Notes: generated from the letters alone by a model not told the origin. A DNA stretch of 55,624 nucleotides from Kribbia dieselivorans NBRC 106261 (GCF_001552435.1 NZ_BCRE01000051.1:1-55624), one strand, 5' to 3'. Counted from the first letter of the stretch, positions 1-12,057 are shown. Made by a program: numbers and translations.

Positions 1-49
1 CGGTGGGGCCGACGGGGTCGGTGCCGGGGTCCTCGGTGCTGGTCGTCAC
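1..49 (-). CDS. 5' end of a divergent gene, product unknown (partial)
   Basis: Reading leftwards from a GTG at 49 there is an open frame of 16 codons (MTTSTEDPGTDPVGPT) that runs off the window edge. The Thr/Pro/acid-rich start looks like the disordered N-terminus of an actinobacterial protein, and it is placed divergently from the helicase at 128, leaving 78 bases for two promoters. Too little is present to name a function, and it could be a chance open frame. Confidence 0.35.
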   Translation of the reverse strand, partial: MTTSTEDPGTDPVGPT

Positions 50-127
50 CCGGACACGATAGTCCGGGGCGTTTCCCTGTGGATGACCGCACTGCGGTGT
101 CGGGGCTGTCGCCTAGCGTGGAGGACC

Positions 128-2260
128 ATGACGACACCCCACGCCGACGCCGGGCCCTCCGCCGACCTCGAGCAGGCCGCGGTCGCGACCCTGCGGCAGC
201 TCGTCGGCCGTGACGACGCGCAGTTCCGCGACGGTCAGCTCGAGGCCATCACCGCGCTCGTGCAGCACCACCGTCGGGTGTTGGTCGTGCAGCGCACCGG
301 GTGGGGCAAGTCGGCCGTCTACTTCGTCGCGGCGGCGCTGCAGCGGGCGGCCGGTTACGGTCCGGCGCTGATCGTCTCGCCATTGCTCGCCCTGATGCGT
401 GACCAGATCGCCGCCGCGCAGCGCGCCGGGGTGCGGGCGGTGTCGATCAACTCGGCGAATGCCACCGAATGGGGCGAGGTGCGCGATCGTCTGGCCGCCG
501 ACGATGTCGATGTCCTGCTCGTCTCCCCCGAACGCCTGTCCAATCCGGTCTTCCGCGCCGAGCAATTGCCCGACCTCGCCGCGCGCGCCGGCCTGGTGGT
601 CGTCGATGAGGCCCACTGCATCAGCGATTGGGGGCATGACTTCCGGCCCGACTACCGGCGGATCCGCGAATTGCTCTCCGACCTGTCCTCCGACACGCCG
701 GTCCTGGCGACGACCGCGACGGCCAACCAACGCGTCGTCGACGACGTGGTCGAGCAGTTGGGCGTCGGTGGACGTGAGGTCCTGACCATTCGCGGCCCCC
801 TGGCTCGCGCGTCGCTGCGGTTGGGGGTGCTGCCCCCGACCAACGCCGAGCGCCGCCTGGCCTGGCTGCTGGCCCACCTGAACGACCTGCCCGGCAGCGG
901 CATCATCTACGCCCTGACCGTGTCGGCGGCGGAGGACGTCGCGACCGCGCTGCGCTCCGCCGGCCATGAGGTGCGCAGTTACACCGGCCGCACCGACACC
1001 GAGGATCGCGCGCGGCTCGAGGAGGACCTTCGACACAACCGGGTCAAGGCCCTCGTGGCCACCTCCGCGCTCGGTATGGGCTTCGACAAGCCGGATCTCG
1101 GTTTCGTCGTCCACCTGGGTGCGCCCGCCTCGCCCGTGGCGTACTACCAGCAGGTCGGCCGCGCCGGTCGAGCGACCGACAACGCCGATGTCCTGCTCCT
1201 GCCCGGCACCGACGACCGCGAGATCTGGGCCTACTTCGCCTCCGCCGCCATGCCGGACCCGGCCCAGGCCGCCGCCGTGATCGACACGCTGGCGACGGCG
1301 TCCGGCCCGCTCTCGGTGCCGGCCCTCGAGTCGCGCGTCGACATCCGCCGCACCCGTCTCGACCTGCTGCTCAAGGTGCTCGACGTCGAGGGGGCGGTGA
1401 CCCGGGTCAAGGGCGGCTGGATCGCGACGGGGCAGCCCTGGCACTACGACGCTCCGCGCTACGAGCGGGTCGCGCAGGCGCGGCGCGCCGAGCAGGAGCA
1501 CATGCTCGACTACGAGCGCTCCACTGAATGCCGCATGGCGATGCTCCAACGCTTTCTCGACGATCCCTCGGCCACGCCGTGCGGCCGGTGTGACACCTGC
1601 GCCGGAGCGTGGTTCCCCACCGATCTGCCTGACGCCGCTCTGCGCACCGCCACCGCCGGCCTGGCCCGCGTCGGCACGCCGATCGAACCGCGTTCGCAGT
1701 GGCCCTCCGGCATGGCTGCGCTCGGCGTCGAGGTCAAGGGGCGCCTCGCCCCCGGCGAGCTCCTCGCCGAAGGTCAAGCCCTCTCCCGGCTCACCGACCT
1801 CGGTTGGGGCCCGCGCCTGCGTGCCCTGCTCAGCGAGCCGGACGCCCCGGTGCCCCCGGACGTCGTCAGGGCCTGCGTGCAGGTGCTCGCCCAGTGGGGG
1901 TGGTCGACCCGACCGACCGGGGTCGTGGCCATGCCCAGCCGCGGCCGGCCCGTCCTCGTCGGGAGCCTGGCGGCCCAGTTGGCACAGATCGGGCGGCTGC
2001 CCCTGCTCGGCACGCTCGATCTCGTCGACGGTGGCCCCACCGCGGGCCCGGGCGGGAACAGCGCCTTCCGGCTCGCCTCGACGTGGCAGCGTTTTGCGGT
2101 CGGCGCCGACCTCGGCGCTGCCCTAGCCGCCCATCCCGGCCCGGTCCTGCTCGTCGACGACCTCGTCTCCTCCAGGTGGTCGCTCACCGTGGCGGGGCGG
2201 GAGCTGCGTCGGGCCAGCGCCGAAGCGGTATTGCCCTTCGCCCTTGCCATCGACGGGTAG
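128..2260 (+). CDS. RecQ-family ATP-dependent DNA helicase with PRTase-like C-terminus
   Basis: A 710-residue superfamily 2 helicase, expected to unwind DNA 3'-5' in repair. Visible are a divergent Walker A (QRTGWGKS, near residue 62), the Walker B plus RecQ aromatic loop (VVDEAHCISDWGHDFRPDYR), the motif VI region QQVGRAGRA, and a RecQ zinc module with four cysteines (STEC...PCGRCDTC). The last ~40 residues (PVLLVDDLVSSRWSLTVAG) resemble the PRPP-binding loop of phosphoribosyltransferases, replacing an HRDC domain. I chose the ATG at 128, preceded by GGAGG-like TGGAGGACC, over the upstream ATG at 83, whose extension looks like non-coding DNA. Family assignment is secure; the role of the C-terminus is inference. 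Confidence 0.9.
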   Translation: MTTPHADAGPSADLEQAAVATLRQLVGRDDAQFRDGQLEAITALVQHHRRVLVVQRTGWGKSAVYFVAAALQRAAGYGPALIVSPLLALMRDQIAAAQRAGVRAVSINSANATEWGEVRDRLAADDVDVLLVSPERLSNPVFRAEQLPDLAARAGLVVVDEAHCISDWGHDFRPDYRRIRELLSDLSSDTPVLATTATANQRVVDDVVEQLGVGGREVLTIRGPLARASLRLGVLPPTNAERRLAWLLAHLNDLPGSGIIYALTVSAAEDVATALRSAGHEVRSYTGRTDTEDRARLEEDLRHNRVKALVATSALGMGFDKPDLGFVVHLGAPASPVAYYQQVGRAGRATDNADVLLLPGTDDREIWAYFASAAMPDPAQAAAVIDTLATASGPLSVPALESRVDIRRTRLDLLLKVLDVEGAVTRVKGGWIATGQPWHYDAPRYERVAQARRAEQEHMLDYERSTECRMAMLQRFLDDPSATPCGRCDTCAGAWFPTDLPDAALRTATAGLARVGTPIEPRSQWPSGMAALGVEVKGRLAPGELLAEGQALSRLTDLGWGPRLRALLSEPDAPVPPDVVRACVQVLAQWGWSTRPTGVVAMPSRGRPVLVGSLAAQLAQIGRLPLLGTLDLVDGGPTAGPGGNSAFRLASTWQRFAVGADLGAALAAHPGPVLLVDDLVSSRWSLTVAGRELRRASAEAVLPFALAIDG

Positions 2261-2319
2261 CGGCCGTCAAGGGAGGGGTGCCCGCCACCGCGAAACTGCG
2301 CGTCGCTATCGTCAGCACC

Positions 2320-3303
2320 ATGACCGGGGACAACACCGACACCTCGCTCGAGCCGACCGACCTCGACCTCCAGGAGGCACTGGCCGACCTGCTGGCCGTG
2401 CTCGATCTGACCCGAGTGGGTGAGACCCGCAGCAAGGTGGCGATGCACGAGGGCGGTGACGCCCTCGCCGACATCGGCGCCGAGGTCTTCATCGCCCGCA
2501 GCCTGCGCACGAGCCACCACCGGGTGTTCGGCGGACAGGTGCTGGCGCAGTCGATCATGGCCGCCGGCCAGACCGTTCGCAGCATCCACCCCGACCGGCC
2601 GATCCACTCGCTGCACGCCTACTTCCTGCGCACCGGTGACGATTCGCAGCCGATTCGCTTCGCGGTCGAGCACCTGCGTGACGGCCACTCGTTCTCCGCG
2701 CGGCGGGTCTACGCCCTGCAGGACGGCGAGACGATTCTGACGATGACCGCCTCGTTCCAGGACCCGGCTCCGGGTATCGAGCACCAGCGGCCGATGCCGG
2801 TGGTCCCCCGGCCCGAGGAGCTCGATTCGCTGGGCGAGTACTACACGGGCATGGACCTGCCGGGGACGAAGCAGATCATTCCCCGGCCGATCGAGCACCG
2901 TCACGTCCAGGGCAACCTCTACAACGCCCAGGCCACGCACCGCTCCTACAAGCAGAGCGTGTGGTTGCGCGCCGTCGGTGCCCTGCCCGACGACCCACTG
3001 CTGCATGCCGCGGTGCTCGCGTTCGCCTCCGACTACACGATCCTCGAGACGATCATCCGCGAGCACCAGCTCGTGTGGTCCGAACCACGTCTGCGCGCGG
3101 CCAGCCTTGACCACTCGATGTGGTTCCATCGACCCGTGAAGTTCGACGACTGGGTGCTTTACGACCAGCACTCGCCGTCCGCACAGGGTGGTCGCGGTCT
3201 GGGCATCGGACACATCTACTCCCCCGACGGGCTCCTGCTCGCCTCCGTGGCGCAGGAGGGGATGCTCCGGATCAAGGAGTCACTTCGCGCCGAGGCCGAA
3301 TGA
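2320..3303 (+). CDS. tesB: Acyl-CoA thioesterase II (TesB family)
   Basis: A 327-residue double-hotdog thioesterase that would hydrolyse acyl-CoA to free fatty acid and CoA in the cytoplasm. The N-terminal half has the typical stretch HHRVFGGQVLAQSIMAAGQT and SLHAYFLRTGD. The C-terminal half carries FASDYTILET, LDHSMWFHRP and VAQEGMLR, which hold the Asp, Ser/Thr and Gln expected for the TesB catalytic triad. The ATG at 2320 was chosen because conserved sequence starts soon after it; the frame stays open far upstream inside the helicase gene but codes for nothing there. Its stop overlaps the ATG of the next gene (ATGA at 3300), so the two are probably translationally coupled. The length is slightly above the ~290 residues of E. 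coli TesB because of a short N-terminal extension. Confidence 0.9.
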   Translation: MTGDNTDTSLEPTDLDLQEALADLLAVLDLTRVGETRSKVAMHEGGDALADIGAEVFIARSLRTSHHRVFGGQVLAQSIMAAGQTVRSIHPDRPIHSLHAYFLRTGDDSQPIRFAVEHLRDGHSFSARRVYALQDGETILTMTASFQDPAPGIEHQRPMPVVPRPEELDSLGEYYTGMDLPGTKQIIPRPIEHRHVQGNLYNAQATHRSYKQSVWLRAVGALPDDPLLHAAVLAFASDYTILETIIREHQLVWSEPRLRAASLDHSMWFHRPVKFDDWVLYDQHSPSAQGGRGLGIGHIYSPDGLLLASVAQEGMLRIKESLRAEAE

Positions 3304-5246
3304 CCTCGACCGGGCGCCGCGACACGATCCTGCTCGCGGTCCTGGCCATCACCGGCGCCATCGTCTCGCTCCAGCAGACGCTGGTCATCCCCCTGCTTCT
3401 CGAGATCCAGGTCTCCCTGGGCACGAGCACCGAGGACACCTCTTGGTTGGTGACCGCCACGCTGCTCAGCGGGGCGGTCTCGACGCCGATCGTCTCGCGC
3501 GCGGCGGACATGTACGGCAAACGGCGCATGATTCTGCTGTCGCTGGCCGTCCTCACCGTCGGATCGGTGATCGGGGCCCTGGGCACAACGCTGCCGGTCA
3601 TCGTTCTCGGGCGCGTGCTGCAGGGATTCGCCGCGGCCCTCATCCCGGTCGGGATCAGCGTGTTGCGCGACGAGCTGCCCCGCGAGCGGGTCACCGGCGC
3701 CGTGGCACTCATGAGTTCGTCGATGGGTGTCGGAGCCGCGATCGGCCCGGTCGTCGCCGGCCTGATCGCCGGCAACTTCAGCTGGCACTGGGTGTTCTGG
3801 TTCTCGGCCATCTTCGGGCTGATCATGTTCGTGGCCGTCTTCATCGTCGTGCCGGAGTCGACGGTGCGAACCCCCGGCCGATTCGACATCGTCGGAGCCC
3901 TGCTGCTCAGCCTCGCCCTCGTCGCCCTGCTGCTCGTCATCACCAAGGGCGGACACTGGGGGTGGACGCATGAACGCACGCTGCTGCTGGCCCTGCTCGC
4001 GGTGGTCCTGATCGCCGCGTGGGTGCCCTGGGAACTGCGCGCCACCCACCCGATGGTCGACCTGCGCACCGCCGCACGCCGCCCCATCCTGCTGACCAAC
4101 ATCGCCGCGCTGCTCGCCGGGTTTGCCCTGCTGGGCAACAACCTCTCGACCAGCCAGCTGCTGCAGTTGCCGTCGGGCACCGGGTACGGCTTCGGCCTCA
4201 CCGCCCTGATCGCCGGCCTGTGGATGCTCCCCGGCGGCCTGGCGATGATCGCCGCCGCGCCGCTGGCCGCCCGTTGGATCCGCCGCTTCGGCGGCCGAGT
4301 CACGCTGATGATCGGTCTCCTCACCCTCGCCGTCGGGTACGTCTCGCGCGTCTTCCTCAGTCACGAGGCGTGGATGGTCGCCGTCGGGGCGATGGTCGTG
4401 GCCGGCGGCGCGGGCATCGCCTACGCCGCCATGCCGAACCTCATCATGACCGCGACGCCGATCACCGAGACCGCCGCCGCGAACGGCCTCAACGTCCTGT
4501 TCCGCTCGGTCGGCACGTCCGTGGCGAGCGCGGTCGTCGCGTCCCTGCTGTCGACGACCACGGTGGTCGTCGACGGCGAGAGCCTGCCGGCGTTCGCGGC
4601 CTTCCAGCACGTGTTCTGGATCGCGGCCGGAGGAGCCCTGCTCGGTGCCGTCGTCACCGCGCTCATCCCGCGCCTCGAACCGGTTCCCGCGGCCGGCCCG
4701 GAGGTCGCCAAGTCGGCCGAGCTCGTGGTCACCGGCACGGTGCACAACGACGCCGGCCGGCCCCTGCGCACCGCCGTCGTGACGGTGTTCACCGAAGCCG
4801 GCTCGCAGGTCGACTGGTCACGGGTCGAGAGCGACGGCACGTGGTCGCTGGTCGTCCCCTCCCCCGGACGCTACCTGCGGGTCGTCGCCGCCGACGGCTA
4901 CGACCCGGCCGGGGCGTTGCTCGACCTGGCGCCGGGCAGTCACGACGACATCGACCTGGGTCACCGCCTCGACCTGTCCGGGCGTGTGGTCAGCGGTGGT
5001 CGGCCCGTCGGCGGGGCGCTGGTCGCGGTGACCCAATTGACCGGTCAGTCCGCGGGCACGACCCGCACGGACGTGACCGGTCACTGGTCCTTGCCGCTCC
5101 CCCGCCACGGTCGCCACGTCGTCACGGTGGTCGACCCGGTCACGGGGGCGACGTCGACGACGACGCTGACGACCATCGGCGTGTCCCGCGAGGTCGACAC
5201 CGACTTGGCGGCGCCGCCCCCGCCGTCCCCCGCCGGTTCGAGGTGA
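3300..5246 (+). CDS. MFS drug-exporter family transporter with two C-terminal carboxypeptidase-regulatory-like repeats
   Basis: A 648-residue protein. Residues ~1-465 form a 14-helix DHA2-type major facilitator: the N-terminal helix ILLAVLAITGAIVSLQQTL, the loop motif ADMYGKRRMILLSL, and motif C-like GVGAAIGPVVAGLI. Residues ~470-640 are soluble and contain two beta-sandwich repeats (GTVHNDAGRPLRTAVVTVF and SGRVVSGGRPVGGALVAVT) of the carboxypeptidase regulatory-like/CnaB-like type. With 14 helices the tail should be cytoplasmic, an unusual place for such folds. The start overlaps the tesB stop. The last codons (Gly-Ser-Arg-stop) lie inside a large palindrome. The substrate cannot be read from the sequence. 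Confidence 0.88.
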   Translation: MTSTGRRDTILLAVLAITGAIVSLQQTLVIPLLLEIQVSLGTSTEDTSWLVTATLLSGAVSTPIVSRAADMYGKRRMILLSLAVLTVGSVIGALGTTLPVIVLGRVLQGFAAALIPVGISVLRDELPRERVTGAVALMSSSMGVGAAIGPVVAGLIAGNFSWHWVFWFSAIFGLIMFVAVFIVVPESTVRTPGRFDIVGALLLSLALVALLLVITKGGHWGWTHERTLLLALLAVVLIAAWVPWELRATHPMVDLRTAARRPILLTNIAALLAGFALLGNNLSTSQLLQLPSGTGYGFGLTALIAGLWMLPGGLAMIAAAPLAARWIRRFGGRVTLMIGLLTLAVGYVSRVFLSHEAWMVAVGAMVVAGGAGIAYAAMPNLIMTATPITETAAANGLNVLFRSVGTSVASAVVASLLSTTTVVVDGESLPAFAAFQHVFWIAAGGALLGAVVTALIPRLEPVPAAGPEVAKSAELVVTGTVHNDAGRPLRTAVVTVFTEAGSQVDWSRVESDGTWSLVVPSPGRYLRVVAADGYDPAGALLDLAPGSHDDIDLGHRLDLSGRVVSGGRPVGGALVAVTQLTGQSAGTTRTDVTGHWSLPLPRHGRHVVTVVDPVTGATSTTTLTTIGVSREVDTDLAAPPPPSPAGSR

Positions 5247-5283
5247 TAGCGACCGCTCCAGCGGTCGCTATCACCTCGAACCG
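5234..5283. terminator. 50-bp perfect palindrome between convergent genes
   Basis: Two 24-base arms are perfectly complementary around a 2-base loop (CC). The outer arm begins CGGTTCGAGGTGATAGCGAC. It contains the stop codons of both the MFS gene and treZ, so both proteins end in the same Gly-Ser-Arg. It probably acts as a bidirectional, U-tract-less terminator. A sibling with the same outer 11 bases and the same dimensions lies at 49382-49431. Confidence 0.75.
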
Positions 5284-7094
5284 TGGAGGACGATCACGCC
5301 AGGACCGGAGAACCGTACGGTCGCCTCATCGATCGTTCCACCCTCGGGCTGCACGTCCCCGTCGGCATACGTACCGTCCATCGCGAACAGCACCTCCGCA
5401 CCCGCCGGCGCCGGGACCGACACCGCGGTCTCACCGAACGCCGCGATGACGTGCACGTCACCGCGCCGCATCGACACCCATCGCCCACTCTCGTCGAAGT
5501 CCGTGGCGATCTCATCGATCCGGCCCGAAGCCAGATCCGGCACGGTCCGGCGCAGGGCGATCAGGGTCCGGTAGGCCTCCCAGACGCGCGCGTGATCGGC
5601 GCTCCCGCGTTCCTCCCAGCGCAGCACGCTGGCATCGCGAGTGGATTCGGCCTGCGGGTCGGGGATGTCGGCCTCGCGCCATCCGTGGGTGGCGAACTCA
5701 CGGCGGCGGCCCTGCCGCACCGACTCGGCCAGCGCCACATCGTCGAACGACGTGAAGTATGCGAACGGGGTCGAGGCAGCCCACTCCTCGCCCATGAACA
5801 CCATGGCCGTGTACGGCGAGAGCAGGTAGAGCGCCGCGGCGGCGACCTGCCGCGTCGGACCGGCCGTCACGCCGATCCGATCACCGGTGGCCCGGTTGCC
5901 GACCTGGTCGTGGGTCTGGAGGTAGGCGACGAATCGGTCGGCCCGGCCGGCCGGCTCCACCGGGTGACCCCAGACCTTGCCGCGGAACGTCGACATCCGC
6001 CCGTTGTGGAGGAACACCTCCTGCAGCACCGTCGCCAGCACCGCCACGGGCCCGCCGTCGGGGAACGCCGCAGTGCCCCCGCCGAAGTCGGCGTAGTACC
6101 CCTGGTTCTCCCCCGTCGCGGTGACGTGGAGGGCGTGGTGGATGTCGTCGTCCCACTGCGCGTCCATCCCGCGACCACCGCGATCGGTCGGGGTGACCAT
6201 GATCTCGTCGTTGAGGTCGGATTCGGCGATGAGGTGCACCGGTCGGCCCAGGTCGGCGGCCAACGCGTGAACGGTGTCGGCCAACTCGGCGAGCAGGTGC
6301 CGAGGCGAGTCGTCCTGAAGGGCGTGGACCGCGTCGAGCCGGAAGGCGTCGACGTGGAAGTCGCGCACCCACTGCACGGCGTGGTCGAGCACCCACTGCC
6401 GCACCTCGGCGTTGTCGTGACCGTCGAGGTTGAGGCCCTTGCCCCAGGGAGTCTGGTGGTCGTCGGTGAAGTACGGACCGAAGGCCCACAGGTGGTTGCC
6501 GGAGGGACCGAGGTGGTTGTACACGAGGTCCAGACAGACCCCGAGTCCTCGCGCGTGGGCCGCGTCGACGAAGCGCTGCAGCGCCTCCGGCCCGCCGTAC
6601 CCGTCGTGCACCGCGTACGTCGCCACGCCGTCGTAACCCCACCCCCACCGGCCCGGGAACGGCGCCAGCGGCATGAGTTCGACGACGTCGATGCCGAGGT
6701 CGACGAGATGGTCCAGTCGATCGATCGCCGCGTCGAGGGTGCCGGCCCGGGTGAACGTCCCGACGTGCAGTTCGTAGAGCACTCCCCCCAGGGCGCCGAC
6801 GCCGTCGCGGGGCCCGCGCCAGGCGGCGTCGGTCCAGCCGAACCGGGACGGGTCGAACCACCGGCTGGGCCCGTCCACGCCGTGCGGCAACGCCAGACCG
6901 CGCGGGTCGGGGTGGGCCTGCCCGTCGATGACGAAGGCATAGTCGAACGGGATCTGGGCGCTCGGATCTCCGTCCCACCGCCACCACCCCCCGCCGACCG
7001 GGGTGAGGGGTTCGCGTCGCTGCGCCGGGTACCCGATCTCGATCTCGACGGCGGGCGCGGTCGGCGCCCAGACCCGGACGTCTCCAGACGCCAT
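5271..7094 (-). CDS. treZ: Malto-oligosyltrehalose trehalohydrolase
   Basis: A 607-residue GH13 enzyme that releases trehalose from maltooligosyl-trehalose, the last step of the TreX-TreY-TreZ route. Order: N-terminal E-set domain (DVRVWAPTAPAVEIEI), then the (beta/alpha)8 barrel with LDLVYNHLGPSGNHLW, the nucleophile motif VDAFRLDAVHAL and the acid motif LIAESDLND, then a C-terminal beta domain. Its ATG lies one base after the treY stop (CATGTCA on the plus strand), so the genes are one operon. The protein's final Gly-Ser-Arg is encoded inside the palindrome that ends the operon. Length is normal for the family. Confidence 0.95.
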   Translation of the reverse strand: MASGDVRVWAPTAPAVEIEIGYPAQRREPLTPVGGGWWRWDGDPSAQIPFDYAFVIDGQAHPDPRGLALPHGVDGPSRWFDPSRFGWTDAAWRGPRDGVGALGGVLYELHVGTFTRAGTLDAAIDRLDHLVDLGIDVVELMPLAPFPGRWGWGYDGVATYAVHDGYGGPEALQRFVDAAHARGLGVCLDLVYNHLGPSGNHLWAFGPYFTDDHQTPWGKGLNLDGHDNAEVRQWVLDHAVQWVRDFHVDAFRLDAVHALQDDSPRHLLAELADTVHALAADLGRPVHLIAESDLNDEIMVTPTDRGGRGMDAQWDDDIHHALHVTATGENQGYYADFGGGTAAFPDGGPVAVLATVLQEVFLHNGRMSTFRGKVWGHPVEPAGRADRFVAYLQTHDQVGNRATGDRIGVTAGPTRQVAAAALYLLSPYTAMVFMGEEWAASTPFAYFTSFDDVALAESVRQGRRREFATHGWREADIPDPQAESTRDASVLRWEERGSADHARVWEAYRTLIALRRTVPDLASGRIDEIATDFDESGRWVSMRRGDVHVIAAFGETAVSVPAPAGAEVLFAMDGTYADGDVQPEGGTIDEATVRFSGPGVIVLHGSR

Positions 7095-7095
7095 G

Positions 7096-9539
7096 TCAGG
7101 CCTCCATCCGCACGAGCAGCGCGACCGGCCCGGCCTCGAGCAGGTGGCCCACCGGTTGGGTGCCGCCGGCGGTTTCGCGCCCGGTCAGGGTGTCGCGCCA
7201 CGCCCCCGGCGGCAGGGTGATCGTCGCGTCGCCCCACCCACCGGCAGCCGCGACCGACTCGGTCAGGCGAGCGGCGAGCGCGACGACGTGCACGCCGGAG
7301 TGGTCCCCGCGCCCCACGGCGAACACGTGCTCGGTGCTCGCCTCGAGCGGGACCCACGTCGCGGCCTCGCCGATGAACCACTCGGGGTGGTCTCGGCGGA
7401 CCCGCAGCGCCTGGGCGGTCACGGCCAACTTCTCGTCGTCGAGGTCTCGCGGGGACGCGCCGGAGTCGAGTTCAGCCAGCCGAGCGGCGATCCGCGAGTG
7501 ATCGACCGGTGCGCGGTTGTCGGGGTCCACGAGCACGAGCGAGGTGACTTGAGTGCCTTGGTAGATGTCCGGCACGCCCGGGTGGATGAGCTGAACGAGC
7601 TTCTGCCCGAGGATGTTCGCCCGCGTCGCGGCGGCCGTGCGAGCCAGCCACGCCGCGACGTGATCGGTGACCGCCGCGTCGCCGAGAACCGTGTCGACGA
7701 ACGCGTGCACCTGCTCCTCGTAATCGGCGTCGACCTCGGTCCACGTCGTCTGTTCCTTCGCCTCGCGCATCGACTTCTCGACGTAGGTGTGCAGGCGATC
7801 GGCGGCCACGGTGCCGTCATCGGCGGCGATCCCGACGAGGGTCTGCCAGATGAGGTACTCGACGCGCCCGTCGACCCGGGCCCCACGGCGCTCCGCCACG
7901 CTGGCGCGCGCGGACTCGAGCCATCGGCCCCACTCATCGGGCAGTTCGCTCAGCACCGCCAGCCGGGCGCGCACGTCCTCGCTGCGCTTGGTGTCATGCG
8001 TCGAGAGGGTCGTCATCGTCGTCGGCCAGTCGGTCAGGCGCCGGGCGGCGAAGGCGTGCAGGTCGGTCGGCGACACCCCGAAGCGCGCGAGGTCACCGCC
8101 GACCTCGTTGAGCGCGGCCAGCCGCAGATGCCGGTAGAAGGCGGTGTCCTCGACGCCCTTGGCCATGACCGGTCCGCAGGTCTGCTGGAATCGGGTGACG
8201 AAATCTGCGGTCGCGCGCTCGTTCTGACCGCCGTCGCCGACCGCGAGCGCGGCGATCGCGTCCAGGGTGTCGTGGACCTGCGGCGGCAGCACGCCCCGCG
8301 ATCCGGCGACGGCCTCGTCGAGGGCTTCCCGGGCACCGACGGTCATCTCACGCCCGGGGTGGGCGTAGGCGCGATACCGCGGCATCGCCACGAGCAGGGC
8401 CTCGAGAACATCGGTGACGGCCTGGCCCTCGAGGTCGGGGCGGGCCCGCGCCACGAGGCGTTCGAGACGCGCCACTTCGGCGGCCTGCCCGGTCCGCACG
8501 ATGAGGGCCTTCGACTCGGCCACGACCTCATTGACGGAGCGCGGATCGGCCGAGATCTCGTGCCACAGCGCGGTGAGCGATGCCTCACCGGCCGGATCGA
8601 CGAACAGCCCGCCGATACGCAGGAGTGCGTCGTAACCGGTCGTGCCGGCACAGCGCCACGCCTCCTCCACCTCCTCCTCGCCCTCAAGGATCTTCTCGAC
8701 GACGACCCACGCGTCGCCGGTGGCCTCGGCGAGGCGGTCGAGGTAGCCCTGCGGGTCGGCCAGGCCGTCGGGGTGGTCGATCCGCAGTCCATCGACCGTC
8801 CCGGTGTGGATCAAGTCGCGGAAGAGGGCGTGTGTGGCCCGGAAGACGGACGGATCCTCGACCCGCACGGCCACGAGCGAGGAGACGTCGAAGAATCGCC
8901 GGTAGTTCAGCCGGCCGGCGCCGGCGCGCCAGAAGGCCAGCCGATAGTGCTGGGCCTCGAGAAGTTCGGGCAGCGGGAGGCCGGCCGTCCCGCGGCGCAC
9001 CGGGAACTCGTGGTCGAAGTACCGCACGACGGTTTCGTTGCCGTGTTCGCCGCCGTCGGGGGCGAGGACCAGGTCACCGGCGGCCAACACGGACTCGAGT
9101 CGGTCGCCGAGCACCGGAACCAGGATGTCGCCCTGCTCGGAGACCCAGTCGACGTCGAACCACGACGCGTACGGGGAATCCGGTCCCTCACGCAACAGGG
9201 ACCACCACTGGGTGTTGAGCCACGCCGGGGTGGGCGTGGTCATGTGGTTGGGCACCACGTCGACGATCAGCCCCAGACCGTGGGCCTTCGCCTCGCGGGC
9301 GAGTTCCTCGAGACCGTCACGCCCACCGATCTCCTGGTTGACCTCGCCGTGTTCGACGACGTCATAGCCGTGCGTCGAACCGGGCGAGGCCTGGAGGATC
9401 GGGCTCAGGTATAGGTGGCTGACGCCGAGCGCGGCCAGGTGGGGCAGGACCTGCTGCGCGTCACGAAAGGTGAACTCCGGCTGCAACTGCACCCGGTACG
9501 TGCTCAGCGGGGTCGTGCGGCCCTGGCCGGCTCGGTGCG

Positions 9540-9543
<4 letters not shown>
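7096..9543 (-). CDS. treY: Malto-oligosyltrehalose synthase
   Basis: An 815-residue GH13 enzyme converting the terminal alpha-1,4 bond of maltodextrin to alpha,alpha-1,1, giving maltooligosyl-trehalose. It starts with the family signature STYRVQLQPEFTFRDA followed by LPHLAALGVSHLYLSPIL and GSTHGYDV, then GLIVDVVPNHM and the catalytic VDGLRIDHPDGLADP with a following E (VVVEKIL). C-terminally it has YQGTQVTSLVLVDPDNR. Its ATG overlaps the treX stop by four bases (ATGA at 9540-9543). It lies between treX and treZ, in pathway order. Confidence 0.95.
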
Positions 9544-11840
<2,297 letters not shown>

Positions 11841-11923
11841 GTTTCCATCCGATCTGCGCCGACTGTCGGAGTCCCGGACGGACCCCTGCGGACCCGGAGG
11901 TCGGTGAACAGTCCAGCCCGTTC

Positions 11924-11952
11924 ATCCTTATGGATCGCTGCGCGCGTCGCAA
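11924..11952 (-). promoter_or_regulatory. Possible promoter of the treXYZ operon
   Basis: On the minus strand TTGCGA (11952-11947) is followed after 16-17 bases by TAAGGAT (11930-11924), about 85 bases upstream of the treX start. This fits a loose sigma-70-like promoter. It is a weak match in a GC-rich background and no other evidence supports it. Confidence 0.25.
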
Positions 11953-12057
11953 ACAGACCCGGAGTCACGGCGTGTCCGCCAGAAGTGCCCCAGACTCGGT
12001 TGGGTCTGCAATGATCCGGGCTATGCGTACCGTGTCTCGACTGCTCGTGGGCGGCTG

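Noticed and set aside
5235-5244. Similarity of GGTTCGAGGT to a tRNA T-loop, suggesting tRNA-derived palindromes
   Set aside because: Only about seven bases match the GGTTCGA consensus and no other tRNA feature is present; chance cannot be excluded.
5283-9414. Very long open frames (645 and 803 codons) opposite treZ and treY
   Set aside because: High GC suppresses stop codons on both strands; these frames are Arg/His/Gly-rich, match no family, and lie antisense to clear GH13 enzymes.
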